A stretch of DNA of 64,000 nt from Azospirillum picis (GTDB lineage Bacteria > Pseudomonadota > Alphaproteobacteria > Azospirillales > Azospirillaceae), in contig NZ_JAGINO010000028.1 of the NCBI RefSeq assembly GCF_017876115.1, positions 26,495-90,494 of the forward strand, in the 5' to 3' direction. Position 1 is the stretch's first letter. Each line of letters starts with the position of its first letter. The notes below the pieces were generated by a model, which worked only from the letters and a program-made list of their open reading frames with translations, was not told the DNA's origin and did no database searches. This document shows, one piece after another, positions 38,263-48,500 of the stretch. The position numbers and the translations under genes were made by a program.

Positions 38263-39593
38263 GTGAACCTCACCGTCTGATTAAGGAAGGTCGGGGGCTC
38301 GGCGGAGCGGTCGACAATCGAACTCTCGACATCGTCGATCCTGAGGCGAGCAAGATGCGTGCCCGTCGGCGCGTCGGTAACGATGAAGGTGCACTCCGTG
38401 ACGGGCGATGCAGGCGACGCCGGCCCGCCATGCGGCTCATGCTCAGCGCTGTCGAGGATGAGGGTGGCCCGCTGCCCTGCCCGGAGCGCCGGCGTGAACT
38501 CGACGGTGAACGATGCCGACCCGTCAGCTGCGCGCGGAACGACGAGCGGCAGGTTCGTCATGCGCGGCGCGATCATGAGGGCCACGCGGTTCGTCTCGCG
38601 CGGAGTGATCTCGCCGGGGCGGACGAGGCGGACCGCGACACGGTAGAGACCGGCCGGGAGCGCTGCGGCTTGGCCCGCGAGGGAAAACTCCACGACCCTG
38701 TCCGCCGGCTCGGGCGGCGAGACGGGCGGCAGCGCCGAGATCACCGCCTCGACCTCGAGGCGGTCGCTGTTGAGGACGACCTCCCGGCCCGTTCCGTCGA
38801 GATTAAGGCCTTCGAGCCGGACCGTGTCGCTGATCGCGGCGACCGGCTGCCGGTTGGGTGGCACCGCGGCCGTCAGGAGCGGCGGCGGCGGCACGAGGTG
38901 GGGTACGACGGTGATGCCGCGATCGCGCCCCGTCGCCGGATCGACAGGTCCGCGGCTTAGCACCGGAAGCGGCGCGTGCGAGGGGCGTGTCGCTTCAATC
39001 AGCACCACCGACGCGGTGTAGACGGCGGTCGGCCGGAAGTGGCTCTGCATCGCTGTCCAGAGCTTCGAGATCTCCTCGGTGTTGAGGTTCTGCGCCGTGA
39101 TCTTGACGAGCTCGACCTGGTCCTCAAGTCCCGAGTCGCCGAGCGCGCGCAGCGCGGGGGGCAGCGCCGCGCCGACATCGGGCGAGGGATTGAGCGCCGT
39201 GCGAATCATCTCCCGCGTCAGCACCGAGCGCTCGTGCAGGAGCTGCATCGCGTAGCCGAGCAGGATCTCGGCATGGAGGTCGCCGCCGCTGTAGACGGAG
39301 AGGAGGTAGTGGAGGTCGAGCGCGAGCGGCGGGTTCGACAGGCGCTGGCGCCCGGAGCCGTCGCGCGAAGGCAGCATCGCGTTGCGCCAGCCCGAATTAG
39401 GCGTGACGTGGTAGAGAAACAGGTTGACTTGCGAGGCTTCCTGACCGCTCGGCTGGACGACGCGGTCCGGCGCGGCAACGCTCACCGTGACGCCGCTGCC
39501 GAGCGTGCCGGCAATGTTGTGGTTGACGAGGCCGTCGTTCAGGAGGTCGCGCAGGACCGCCGTGACGCCCGCGATGGCGAGGGCGGTCGTCAC
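38259..39593 (-). CDS. DUF4255 (Pvc16-type) tail-terminator/cap protein
   Basis: 444 aa. Residues about 1-190 match DUF4255/Pvc16 (AIAGVTAVLRDLLNDGLVN, QVNLFLYHVTPNSGWRN, LALDLHYLLSVYSG, HAEILLGYAMQLLHE). The C-terminal half is beta-rich with Ig-like features (DTVRLEGLNLDGTGREVVL). In Afp and PVC the equivalent (Afp16/Pvc16) caps tube and sheath and sets particle length. The added C-terminal domain is common in this class. It ends four bases into the ATPase gene. Confidence 0.88.
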
Positions 39594-39639
39594 GGCCCCC
39601 CTCCCCTACCGTCGGCATCTGTTCCGCGCCGCCGGCCGC

Positions 39640-40419
39640 TCATGTCCGGTCCCTCGCGGCGAGGTAGGCGTCGAGCGAGCGCGGTTTCGGCGGCGCGGTT
39701 CCATTCGGGCTGCGGGCGGGCCGCGCCTCGCGCAGAGCGGTGACCTCAATGCGGCCGATGTGGACGTGCACCTCATTCGCGATACCCGGCGTGGCGGTCA
39801 GCCCTGGTGCCCGCGGGCCAGCTGAAAGCGCCGCCGCGTGGCCGTCTGTCGCGAACGCCGCTGCCCTTCGATCCCGTGGCGCACTCGTCGCCGGCCCGGG
39901 CGGAAGCAACGGCGGCGGATCGGCTTGCTCCGGCCGCATCACCCCTTGGCGCGGCATATCCGGCCTGTCTTCGGGTGGCCACACCGATCGACTATCGCCG
40001 GGAACGTCGCGCTCCGCACCGCGAGCCGGATGGTCGGAGCGTGCGGCCGTTGTCGCAGACGAAGACGGGCGCTCACCGCGCCTATCGCGTTGCGGCGCTG
40101 CGTCCTGCGGCCGCTCGCCCGGCTGTCCTGCCGGAGACGGCAGGTTGAGGGGTGACGGCGCGGTGTCGACGGTCTCCACCCCAGACCGCCTGGTGCTCCG
40201 ACGGGGTATGTCGTCCCACGGGATATCGGGTGCGTCGGCCGGCGTGTCGTCCCCGATCGGACGCTCCGGCCGCGTCGGCTCCGCCGCCGGCCAATCCACA
40301 GCCCGCCACGGTGAAGGCGGCGCGAGCGCGTCGGCCCTATAAGGCAGCGTCGCCTGGGAGCGCACCGTCGGCGCGGTCCCGGCTGCGCGGGCGGCGAGTC
40401 GGTGGAGAAGGCCCGTCAT
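39640..40419 (-). CDS. Pro/Arg-rich eCIS accessory protein
   Basis: Start placed at ATG 40419, overlapping the stop of the upstream gene (ATGA); the frame open to 40557 is not supported. 259 aa, of which the middle 180 residues are Pro/Arg/Ala-rich and likely disordered. The C-terminal 40 residues contain EVHVHIGRIEVTALREA and RSLDAYLAARD, a short motif pair repeatedly seen beside DUF4255 genes in eCIS loci. No enzymatic signature. Probably a structural or assembly helper. Confidence 0.6.
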   Translation of the reverse strand: MTGLLHRLAARAAGTAPTVRSQATLPYRADALAPPSPWRAVDWPAAEPTRPERPIGDDTPADAPDIPWDDIPRRSTRRSGVETVDTAPSPLNLPSPAGQPGERPQDAAPQRDRRGERPSSSATTAARSDHPARGAERDVPGDSRSVWPPEDRPDMPRQGVMRPEQADPPPLLPPGPATSAPRDRRAAAFATDGHAAALSAGPRAPGLTATPGIANEVHVHIGRIEVTALREARPARSPNGTAPPKPRSLDAYLAARDRT

Positions 40420-41123
40420 TCCGTCACCATTGCAAGATAGGCTGCGCGCCGGGCAGGACTGAGGTCGAGGATTTCCGCCTCGCTCCAGCCATAGGCGCAG
40501 GCGAGCCTGTGCACATCTCCGAGGAGTTGGCGGGCCGAAACGGCAATCTCCTCCCACAGCAGCGCGCCTAGATCGAGGTCGGCGACGTTTTCATGGCCAC
40601 ACGCGACACAGGCGACCCGCATCGAGAGGTCCGCATCGGGCTCCCGTGCATCGAGCGCCGCCTCGATCTCGTGAAGCGTCGCTGCATCGACCGCACCACC
40701 GTTGCCCGCAACGAGGCAGCGCGCGAGGAGCCCTCGGACGGCTCGCTCGGTGTCCGTCTCGCCGTCGATTGCCGCAAGGTCGGCCAGGCTCGGTGGCCGC
40801 ACGCGCCAGTCCCCAATCCTGATCTCGCCCGCCGGCTGCGGCGCAGGATCGACGAGCGCGGGCGCGTCGAGCGTCAGCTCCAGCCCTTCGCCACACGATT
40901 CGCAATCGACAACGACCGAGAGGCGGGGCCCAAATGTCGCAATGCGCAGGTCGAGAAGCGCGCGGGTGACGGTTCCGAGGGAAAGGTCGCCAACCGCCGC
41001 CGGCGGAATGTCTGGTCGCGCCCAAGCGGTGAGGAGTGCCGCACGGTCGACCGGGCGGCGGGTGGCGCCCCGTTCCCAGATCGACAATATCGTAGCGGCA
41101 GAGAGCGGTCGCATCGTTCGCAA
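40416..41123 (-). CDS. Cys-rich eCIS accessory/baseplate protein
   Basis: 235 aa (ATG 41123; a second ATG three codons in is possible). Two CxxC pairs, CESCGEG near residue 74 and CVACGHEN near 181, suggest a zinc-binding ribbon. The C terminus ends in a helical AYGWSEAEILDLSPARRAAYL, a pattern shared with T4-type baseplate-associated proteins of eCIS loci. It starts eight bases after the tube gene stop. Likely an assembly factor. Confidence 0.6.
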   Translation of the reverse strand: MRTMRPLSAATILSIWERGATRRPVDRAALLTAWARPDIPPAAVGDLSLGTVTRALLDLRIATFGPRLSVVVDCESCGEGLELTLDAPALVDPAPQPAGEIRIGDWRVRPPSLADLAAIDGETDTERAVRGLLARCLVAGNGGAVDAATLHEIEAALDAREPDADLSMRVACVACGHENVADLDLGALLWEEIAVSARQLLGDVHRLACAYGWSEAEILDLSPARRAAYLAMVTE

Positions 41124-41131
41124 GCCCCCGC

Positions 41132-41659
41132 TCAGACCGGAGGCTCGTTGTAGGACGGCTCGGACGGTTCGGCGACGTCGTAGTCACGCTCCCAACCTTC
41201 GTTCTCGAGCTTGATCGACTGGATCGCGATGGCGTTCGCGTTCGCGTCGAGGTCGGGCAGCGCCTGGAACTCCGACACCCAGCAGCGATAGACCTTATAG
41301 GCGAGCGCGAGCTGGCCGGCCTCGTTGTAGACCTCGATCAGGATGTCCTTGCGGAAGTCCTTGAGCGAGACCTCGGTGCCGCGACCGGATCCGTAGTTCC
41401 AGACCTTGTTCGCCCACACTTCGAACTCGATGTCGTGCGTCACGCCACGCTCAAGGCTGATCGCCTCGTACTTCGTGCGGCCGGGCGACTTCCGGCTGGT
41501 CGACGGATCGCCGCCCTCGCGATGCTCCACCATCTCGGTGGTGCGCTTCAGCGCCCCTACTTTGGAGACGCCGGCGACATAGCGGCCGTCCCATTTCACG
41601 CGGAACTTGAAGTTCTTGTATGGGTCGAACCGCGTCGCATTGACACTGAACTGGGCCAT
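41132..41659 (-). CDS. inner tube protein (gp19-like)
   Basis: Start at ATG 41659 (GAGGCA upstream), 175 aa. The sequence DPYKNFKFRVKWDGRYVAGV, then SKVGALKRTTEMVEHREGGD and a C-terminal IQSIKLENEGWERD is the standard T4 gp19/Hcp-type tube subunit of eCIS. Only one such gene is present, whereas Afp has two. It follows the sheath gene by 16 bases, the usual sheath-tube order. Confidence 0.93.
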   Translation of the reverse strand: MAQFSVNATRFDPYKNFKFRVKWDGRYVAGVSKVGALKRTTEMVEHREGGDPSTSRKSPGRTKYEAISLERGVTHDIEFEVWANKVWNYGSGRGTEVSLKDFRKDILIEVYNEAGQLALAYKVYRCWVSEFQALPDLDANANAIAIQSIKLENEGWERDYDVAEPSEPSYNEPPV

Positions 41660-41675
41660 CGGAATGCCTCGCTGA

Positions 41676-43313
41676 TCAGGTGGCAATCTGTCCAGCCATC
41701 TGCTGGACCTGGATCACGACGAACTCGGCGGGCTTGAGCGGCGCGAAGCCGACGACGATGTTGAGGATGCCGAGATTGATATCGTTCTGCGTTGTCGTCT
41801 GTCGGTCACAACGGACGAAGTAGGCATCCCTCGGCGTTGCGCCCTGGAAAGCACCCTGCCGGAAGAGCCCCTGCATGAAGGCGCCGACATTGAGCCGCAC
41901 CTGTGCCCAGAGCGGCTCGTCGTTGGGCTCGAAGACGACCCACTGCGTACCGCGATAGAGGCTCTCCTCAAGGAAAAGGGCGAGGCGGCGGACTGGAAGG
42001 TACTTGTATTCGTCGGCGCTCGCGTCTGCTCCACGCAAGGTGCGTGCTCCCCAAACCACGCGGCCATTGACGCCGAACGAGCGCAAGCAGTTGATGCCGA
42101 GCGGGTTGAGCTGCCCATTCTCGAGGTCATTGAGGTTGACCTGAAGGTCCTGCACGCCGCCGAGCGCGGCGTCGAGGCCGGCCGGCGCCTTCCAGACGCC
42201 GCGAGTGACATCAGTCCGCGCGATGATCCCGGCGATCATGCCGGACGGCACAAAGGTGTCGACGCGGCTGTTCCGCAGAGGGTCAACCATCCTGACGCAC
42301 GGGAAATAGAGTGCGGCGTTGCGCGCGGCGGGGCCGGTGAGGTTGAGATCGTTGCGCCCGTCGATAGCGTTTTCGACGGCCCCGTTGATCGAGGCGGCCC
42401 AGGCGGCATCGGGGTCGACGATCAGGACCGCGCGCCGCTCAACGCATAGCGCCAGGGCCGCCTGATACACATCCGTCGCCACTGCCGCATAGGTGGACGG
42501 AAACGATGCCGTGTCGCGCGCGAGCGGTGGGATGCAAAGGATATTGAAGAGGTCGGCACGGTTGAGAGCATAGATCCCCGTCTTCGGCCCCTGCTCACCG
42601 ATCACGTCGGCCGGATCGAGATCGCTGCCGTCGAACCCTCCGTCAACCTCGGCAACGACGTCAACCCAGTCGACGGTCTGAGTCGTTCCCGAAACCACGA
42701 CGTTCGACAACGGCCGGAAGGCGGGCATCTCGCCGGAGACGCGGACGTAGGCCGATTCGCGTTCTAATACCCGCGGCAGGAAGCGTGAATCGGCTGGGTC
42801 CGTCGACACCGTGCGGAAGAACTCGATCTTGAATTCGTCGCGGCCCGCCCGCGGCTGGTAGCGGACGGTGAGGTTGAAGCGTGTCTCGTCCACGGCCGGC
42901 GGGGAGGCTCGCGGGAGCGTGCGGTCGGTGTCGTAGTCGACGGCGGCGCTCAGCCGATTCCCCCAGTCCCCGGCGCTAGACGCCGTGAGCACCAGATCTT
43001 CCCCTGGACTGCCGCTGGGCAAGGTAATCGCAGCCGCCCGCGCGTCGTCATGCACGACGCGGACGACGAGAGCCATGGCGCCGCCATTGAGGTAGAAATC
43101 GCGCACCGCGTAACTCATCGGACAGTCGAGGGCGAGGCCGCCGAACCGGCGCTCGTAGTCGGCGAACCCGGTGAGCATCTGCGGCTCGTTCGCTGGCCCC
43201 GCAGCGGCCCGGCCGACGAAGGCAGTAATCGACGTGGATACCCCCGTGATGGTCCGAACACCGCTCGGAACCTCTTGGATATAGACTCCAGGATAGCTGA
43301 CGGCGACTGCCAT
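41676..43313 (-). CDS. contractile sheath protein
   Basis: Start at ATG 43313, giving 545 aa; the frame is open to 43394, but the extra residues are unlike sheath starts. The N terminus (SYPGVYIQEVPSGVRTI, then TGVSTSITAFVGRA) and C terminus (NDINLGILNIVVGFAPLKPA, then EFVVIQVQQMAGQ) are classic tail-sheath signatures, along with RTLRGADASADEYKYLPVRR and FVFEPND-like VVFEPNDEPLW. Only one sheath gene is present. As the first gene of the operon, it defines the promoter side, with a GGGGGCG sequence shortly before the ATG. Confidence 0.95.
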   Translation of the reverse strand: MAVAVSYPGVYIQEVPSGVRTITGVSTSITAFVGRAAAGPANEPQMLTGFADYERRFGGLALDCPMSYAVRDFYLNGGAMALVVRVVHDDARAAAITLPSGSPGEDLVLTASSAGDWGNRLSAAVDYDTDRTLPRASPPAVDETRFNLTVRYQPRAGRDEFKIEFFRTVSTDPADSRFLPRVLERESAYVRVSGEMPAFRPLSNVVVSGTTQTVDWVDVVAEVDGGFDGSDLDPADVIGEQGPKTGIYALNRADLFNILCIPPLARDTASFPSTYAAVATDVYQAALALCVERRAVLIVDPDAAWAASINGAVENAIDGRNDLNLTGPAARNAALYFPCVRMVDPLRNSRVDTFVPSGMIAGIIARTDVTRGVWKAPAGLDAALGGVQDLQVNLNDLENGQLNPLGINCLRSFGVNGRVVWGARTLRGADASADEYKYLPVRRLALFLEESLYRGTQWVVFEPNDEPLWAQVRLNVGAFMQGLFRQGAFQGATPRDAYFVRCDRQTTTQNDINLGILNIVVGFAPLKPAEFVVIQVQQMAGQIAT

Positions 43314-43758
43314 TTTTCGCCCCCACGATGAATACGGTACAACCGTTTCTTGACCAGGGTTATAGGCAAGCTCTTCCTGCCCGCCGCTAACCACTCTGAC
43401 AATCCAGTCAATTTCTTAGGGCCAACTTATCGATAATGTTCTGTAAAATAATTTTATTAAAATCTTTTCTTCCGATAATGACTTGTGAAAATTCAATGAA
43501 AAAAAGATTTTATTTCATCGACTGAATGCGAATTTCAAAAAATGATAGCTCGCGGTCGTTATTTAGAAAACTACAGAAAATGCCATATTCACAGCACAGT
43601 GACAGGTACGCACCTCGATGATCCCAGCATACCGCATTATCTGACATCTCTCAACAAAACTAATTATCTTCTTCCAGTCGGTGTACCTCTTGCTCAATGC
43701 CATCAGAGTATCAAAATATTAGAAACACATCTATAAATTCATAAGACAAAAAGCCGGC
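43314..43758. promoter_or_regulatory. AT-rich upstream region of eCIS operon
   Basis: From about 43410 the DNA becomes strongly AT-rich, in contrast to the GC-rich operon. Within it TAAAATCTTTT (43458-43468) is inverted at AAAAGATTTTA (43502-43512), a perfect 11-base pair with a 33-base spacer. A 64-codon plus-strand frame (43542-43736) is not convincing. The region most likely contains the operon promoter and binding sites for a xenogeneic-silencer or other regulator. TATAAC occurs at about 43358-43363 on the minus strand without a matching -35. Confidence 0.5.
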
Positions 43759-44010
43759 TCAAGCCGATTCAATTCGAATCATCATATTATTGTATGCAGA
43801 GTTCTGATAATGATTAACTCGGATGTCCTGTCTGGTCGGTAGAAGTTGAGCAATGACACCACCGCTGTAATTCCTGTTCATGCGATATTTCACCGGCAGC
43901 ATGTTAATATGGAGAAGGGTATGCCAAGCGGCTATCCGAAAAGCTATGGGTGCGATCATGTCGAGTCCTGGGGGACTGAGATGGTCGCCGTTTCTGAGTT
44001 CTCCCGCAGG
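43759..44010 (-). pseudogene. possible gene remnant truncated by IS6
   Basis: A minus-strand frame ends at 43759; its only ATG lies inside the IS6 element end, so the true start is lost. The part outside the IS reads GDHLSPPGLDMIAPIAFR, then HINMLPVKYRMNRNYSGG and a short polar tail. It looks protein-like but I recognise no family. Confidence 0.3.
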
Positions 44011-44625
44011 CTCTGATGCAAAGTTAGCCGGCAGGCGCGAAATGATGGTCCTGAGCATCACCGCCGATGCTATGCGTCCTGTATTTCGAGCTGCTGGCTG
44101 ATGAACTGGACGGCCCCGGCGAGCGCGCTAGGTCCGACGTTGAAGGCGCGTTCGACGAAGCGCGCCTCGCCCTGCATGTCGCGGGTGATGTTGAAGCTGG
44201 ACGCTTGGCCTTTGCGGAGCGCCCGCATCACCTCAAATCCCTTGATCGTCGCGTAGGCCGTCTTCAGGGTCTTGAAACCTCGCACCGGCCGGATCAGTTG
44301 CTTCAGCTTGCCGTGCTCGGCCTCGACCACATCGTTCAGATACTTGACATACCGGTGCTCGGTCGCCTCGGGACATTTGCCCTCGGCCTCAGCTCCGCCA
44401 AGGCCGGCCCATAAGTTGGCGCCTTGTCGGTATTGATGACCGTCGGCGTCTCCCACTTCCTCAAGCCGTTCAACGCCTTGGACAGGAAGCGCTTGGCGGC
44501 GGCGGTATTGCGCGTGGGAGAGAGATAGAAGTCGATGGTGTTGCCATGCTTGTCGACAGCTTGGTACAGGTAGGCCCACTTGCCGCCCACCTTCACGTAG
44601 GTCTCGTCAACCCGCCAGCTAGCAT
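44009..44625 (-). pseudogene. IS6-family transposase, frameshifted and 5'-truncated
   Basis: Reading on the minus strand: SWRVDETYVKVGGKWAYLYQ, then NTAAAKRFLSKALNGLRKWE and VINTDKAPTYGPALAEL. A frameshift at about 44385-44395 is followed by AEGKCPEATEHRYVKYLNDV, VEAEHGKLKQLIRPVRGFK and the C terminus to 44070. The DDE residues in DET, NTDKAP and VVEAEHG can be placed. At 44009 the sequence GGCTCTGATGCAAAGTTA matches the usual IS6 terminal repeat. The other end and the N-terminal HTH are missing at the junction with the IS701 relic. Confidence 0.85.
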
Positions 44626-45487
44626 TACAGTTGCGCCCTTTGCCTGATGTGAGCGTCCTTAGCGACGGCTTGGTGGCATCGCCTCCATACGGACCATGCG
44701 ATCACGAAGGTAGGTTCGATGTGGCGCAGGGCCAGACGGTTGGCGACCCGCCTGATCTCCTGTATCGACCATCGGACCATGGCGGGGTTTCTTTGCGCAT
44801 CGTTTTTTGGGGGGCGGTTACCGTCTCCGCCTTGTGACGGATCACGGCGAGCAAGGCAAAGGCGAGCATGACCAACGAGACGTGGCGATGCCAGCCGTGC
44901 CAACTCCGGGTCTCGTTATGGTCCAACCTAAGTTCATTCTTCGCCGTCTCGAAGGCATCCTCGATCGCCCAGCGCCGCCCTTCGACCCGGACCAGAGTGT
45001 CCAGGGAGGTGCCGACGGGGCACCATGTCGTGAAGAAGGCCAGTTCTCCGTCGGCGGGCCGGCGCCGGATCAGCAGGCCCCGCGTCCAGATACCCAAGCC
45101 GGGCGGCGCTCCGAGCTCCTCGGGATCGAGGTCGGCCAACTCCAGGTAGGCCCATTCGAACAGGCGCGGCCCTTTGGTGCCTTCGCCGGCCGAGAGGCGG
45201 AGCCATTCACCCTCGGACAAGCTGTTCGCGATCGTCTCGGCCGTGCCCGCCACCACACGTGGCTTGTCCCAGGAATTGAATTGGGCCGTGCTCGCAACGC
45301 CGAGCACGTAGCCCTTCCGGAAAGGACGACGGCAAGCGTCCAAGTGCGGCCGCAGTGCCCACGCAGTGGCGTTGGCGAAGAGGCCACCCAGCGGTCGTTC
45401 TCGACGTTCCACGTGTACCATATGCGTCCTGGGGAATGCGGCGAAACGCCTCGTTCGCATGGTTGCAGTCCCCGATCCTCTCGCCAC
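44625..45487 (-). pseudogene. IS701-family transposase, frameshifted and 5'-truncated
   Basis: Minus-strand reading gives RPFRKGYVLGVASTAQFNSW, RLSAGEGTKGPRLFEWAYLE, ADGELAFFTTWCPVGTSLDT, WAIEDAFETAKNELRLDHNE, then SWHGWHRHVSLVMLAFALLA, all strong IS701 matches. At about 44815-44830 the frame shifts, and RWSIQEIRRVANRLALRHIE with a final IAWSVWRRCHQAVAKDAHI runs to a stop at 44625. The first roughly 150 residues are absent. It is a dead copy between the eCIS operon and the 2059-aa gene. Confidence 0.85.
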
Positions 45488-45524
45488 CCTTCCCGACCAC
45501 GCCGGGTTGAAGTAAGTTGCACGT

Positions 45525-48500
45525 ATGCCCGACCATCCCGTCCAGCCCTCCCCGAACCCTTACGCGCCGCCGAACTTCTTTGAGATGGACGACCGGCAGT
45601 TCGAAGAGATGTCCCGAGCGCTGTTCGACAAAGAAGCGCACCTGCGTAACGCCGACTTCTACGGGACACCTGGGCAGAAGCAGTACGGCATCGACATCAT
45701 CGCCGACCGTGCCGCCGGCGATGGCGTCGAGGTCATATCCTGCAAGTGCTACCGAAAACACGCCAACTGGCAGATCAAGAAATTTTCCGACGAGTTCCTG
45801 GAGCACTGGGACGATCTGTGGAAGCCGCAAGGCGTTCGGCGCTTCGTCCTCGCATCTGCGGCGCGCACCGACACCACGCAGATGCAGAACGCCATCCGCG
45901 CCGAGTTCAAACGCTTCAAAAAGCTGGGCGTCGACTACGAGGTTTGGCACCCGGGGCGTCTGCAGGAACTACTACGCCCACACCGGCCAATTGTCGTTCA
46001 GTACATCGGCGCGTACCACGCAACACGCATCTGCGGCAGCGAGACCCTGGAAATGGCCGGCATGACCGGCGGCGGATTGGTCAACGCCCTCCTCGCCTCG
46101 CAGACGGTCGAACTGCAACGGCTTCTCGCCGGCACTGTTCCGCCCCGCATCGAACGCGCCATTGATCGCATCCGCCGAGGCGACGGGCGAAGCGCCGAAG
46201 ACGATCTGACAACGATCCGCACGGACCCGCAGACCTGGGCGGTTCTGGGAGCCGACGTCCAAGCCCGCGTGCTGCGCCTCAGCGCGTCCTGCCGCCTTCG
46301 GCTGGACGATCTCGTCGCAGCCGAAGCCCTGGCGGACGAGGCGGACCGGCTTTGTCCACCTCCTGACGAGCCTCGCCTGCGGGCGCTCATCGGGCTGCGT
46401 CGCGAAGGCCCTGAGAAGGCGCTCGCCGTCCTCGGAAACCCAGTCAGCCCGGACGGCGTCCACCTCCAGGTGGGGCTGCTCATCGTAGCCGGACGCCTCG
46501 ACGAGGCCGGCACCGTTCTCGAGGGCTGGTCGGCGACCGCCGCTCCGCATGCCGAGGCCAGCCGTCTTCGTGCGCTGCTCGCGCTGGAGCGGAACGACCG
46601 CGACGGCGCCCTTGCGGCGGTCCGCGATGCCGAGCGGCTCGAGCCCTCCTGGGCCGCCGTCCGCGAGACAGGCGGGCGGGTCCGTTACGCCCTAGCCGTG
46701 TCGAGGGCGGTGCCGCCGTCCGCGCTGCGCGCGCCCAACCCCATCGATCCGGGGCTCATCCTTGAGGACGAGACCGCCCGGCGCTTGCTCACCGAAGCCG
46801 ACCAGGCGTTCGTCGGCTGGCTGGAAGCGCCGCTCGACGAAGAGGAACGGCGGGTCGCGGAGACTTGGCGGCTGGCCACCCTTGCTGCGCGCCGGCACCG
46901 TCCGGCCGCGGCGGCGGACTACGCGGCCGAGCTACTGAACCGCGAGCCGACGCATTGGGGCGCCATCGCCTGGTCGCTGACGCGCGACTATCCCTTCGAC
47001 CGCCCGGCAACACTGGAGGCGCTAGACCGTCTTCTCGCCGCCGGAGACGGCGAGGCGGCGCATCTGATCGCGGCCGTGTGGATCGAACTCGACCAAGGTC
47101 GTACGGACGACGCCCGCAACCTCCTCGACCGCCACGCCGGGCGATTCACACAGCGCGAGGACGCGGCTCTGCTCCGCTTCTGGCGGGACCGGCTCGCGGT
47201 CGCCCCGAAAGACCGATCCGAGGCGCCGCAAGCAGGACTCGCGCAGGCCTTGGATGAGGCCCTAAACGCTGGCGATTGGCGACCGGTGGCAGACCTCCTC
47301 GCGCGGCTGGCCGACGACGCGGAGCATCGGCCACTCCTTCTGCCGGCCAGCCGGGCCCTAGCGGAAGCCAACCGTTGGGCAGAGCTGCGCGCCCACATCA
47401 ACACGCTCGCTAAGCACATTGCCACGCCGGAAGCCATCCGCCTCGCCGCCTTCATCGCCGGCAACACCGGAGCGCCGGACCATGCAATCGAGCTCATCGA
47501 GGCGTACCAGGACGCCAGCGGCGTTGCCATCCTTCCGAACGACCTGCACCGTCTGCGCGCCGCCGCCCTCTGGCTGTCCGGCGACATCGCCGGCGCGCTG
47601 CGCGACGCCCAGGAGCTGGCTCTGATCAGCGGCGAGCCCGGCGATCTTATCCGACAGGCCGAGTTCGCCCTACAGGTAGGCAATCTCACGCTGGCGGAGC
47701 TGACGATACGCACCCCCGCCGTCCTGTCGGCCCTGTCGGGGGAGTACGCCGTGCAGTGGGCCGGCCGCTTGGCGTCGGTCGCGCCGGCGACTTCGCGCCG
47801 CCTCCTGGAGCACGCCGTCGAGCAGGGCCTGCCCGACGCCGCTATCCCCGCCGCATTGGGCCAGAGCCTGCGCCTTGCCGACGAGCGCATCATCCGCCGA
47901 CTGTCCGCCGAGCTGGCTCGCCTAGCCGCCGCCGACCCGGCTGGCCCGGTGTGGGCGCTCGACGCGCTGGAGCTTCCCAAGTGGCTTGCCGAAGCCCGCC
48001 GGCGGGCCGAGGATGCGGCCGGTCGGCACGCCCGCGGCGAGATCCCAGCGCACATTATCGCTCCTGCCATGGGGCCCGGCTTCGCCGATCTGTTCTGCCG
48101 AACCGGTACCGACGAGGCGATCGCTCAGCCCCGCCGCCCCCCGCTGCTTATCCAATACGGCGGCCGTCTCGCCGTGCCGACAACACTCGGCTTCCCATTT
48201 GCCGCCCCGCTGCACATCGACACCACGGCGCTGCTGCTGGCCCACGGCATCGGACTGCTCGACGTGCTGGACGACACGGGAGCCCCGCTCTACCTGCCAT
48301 CCGCTCTGCCGCAGGCCATCGCGCATCTCGAGGTCGAGGCGCTCGCCCACCAACCTGATCGCGCTGCCGCCCAGGACGCCATCCGGCGGGCGGTGGCGGC
48401 CAGCCGCGCGCGGTCGACCGCGACCGATGGGCCGGCAGCGGTGGGCGCACGCCGGGCGTGGCGGGTGGTGCACGGCTTCGACGCCCAGGAGGAACCGCTG

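Noticed and set aside
43314..43394. N-terminal extension of the sheath frame
   Set aside because: The extra 27 residues are unlike sheath proteins, which start near SYPGVYI; the ATG at 43313 fits.
43330..43430. Sigma-54-type promoter before the sheath gene
   Set aside because: A GG...GC pair is present but the spacing is two bases too long for the -24/-12 elements.
43542..43736. 64-codon plus-strand frame in the AT-rich block
   Set aside because: No ribosome-binding site, no neighbours in the same direction and composition typical of random AT-rich DNA.
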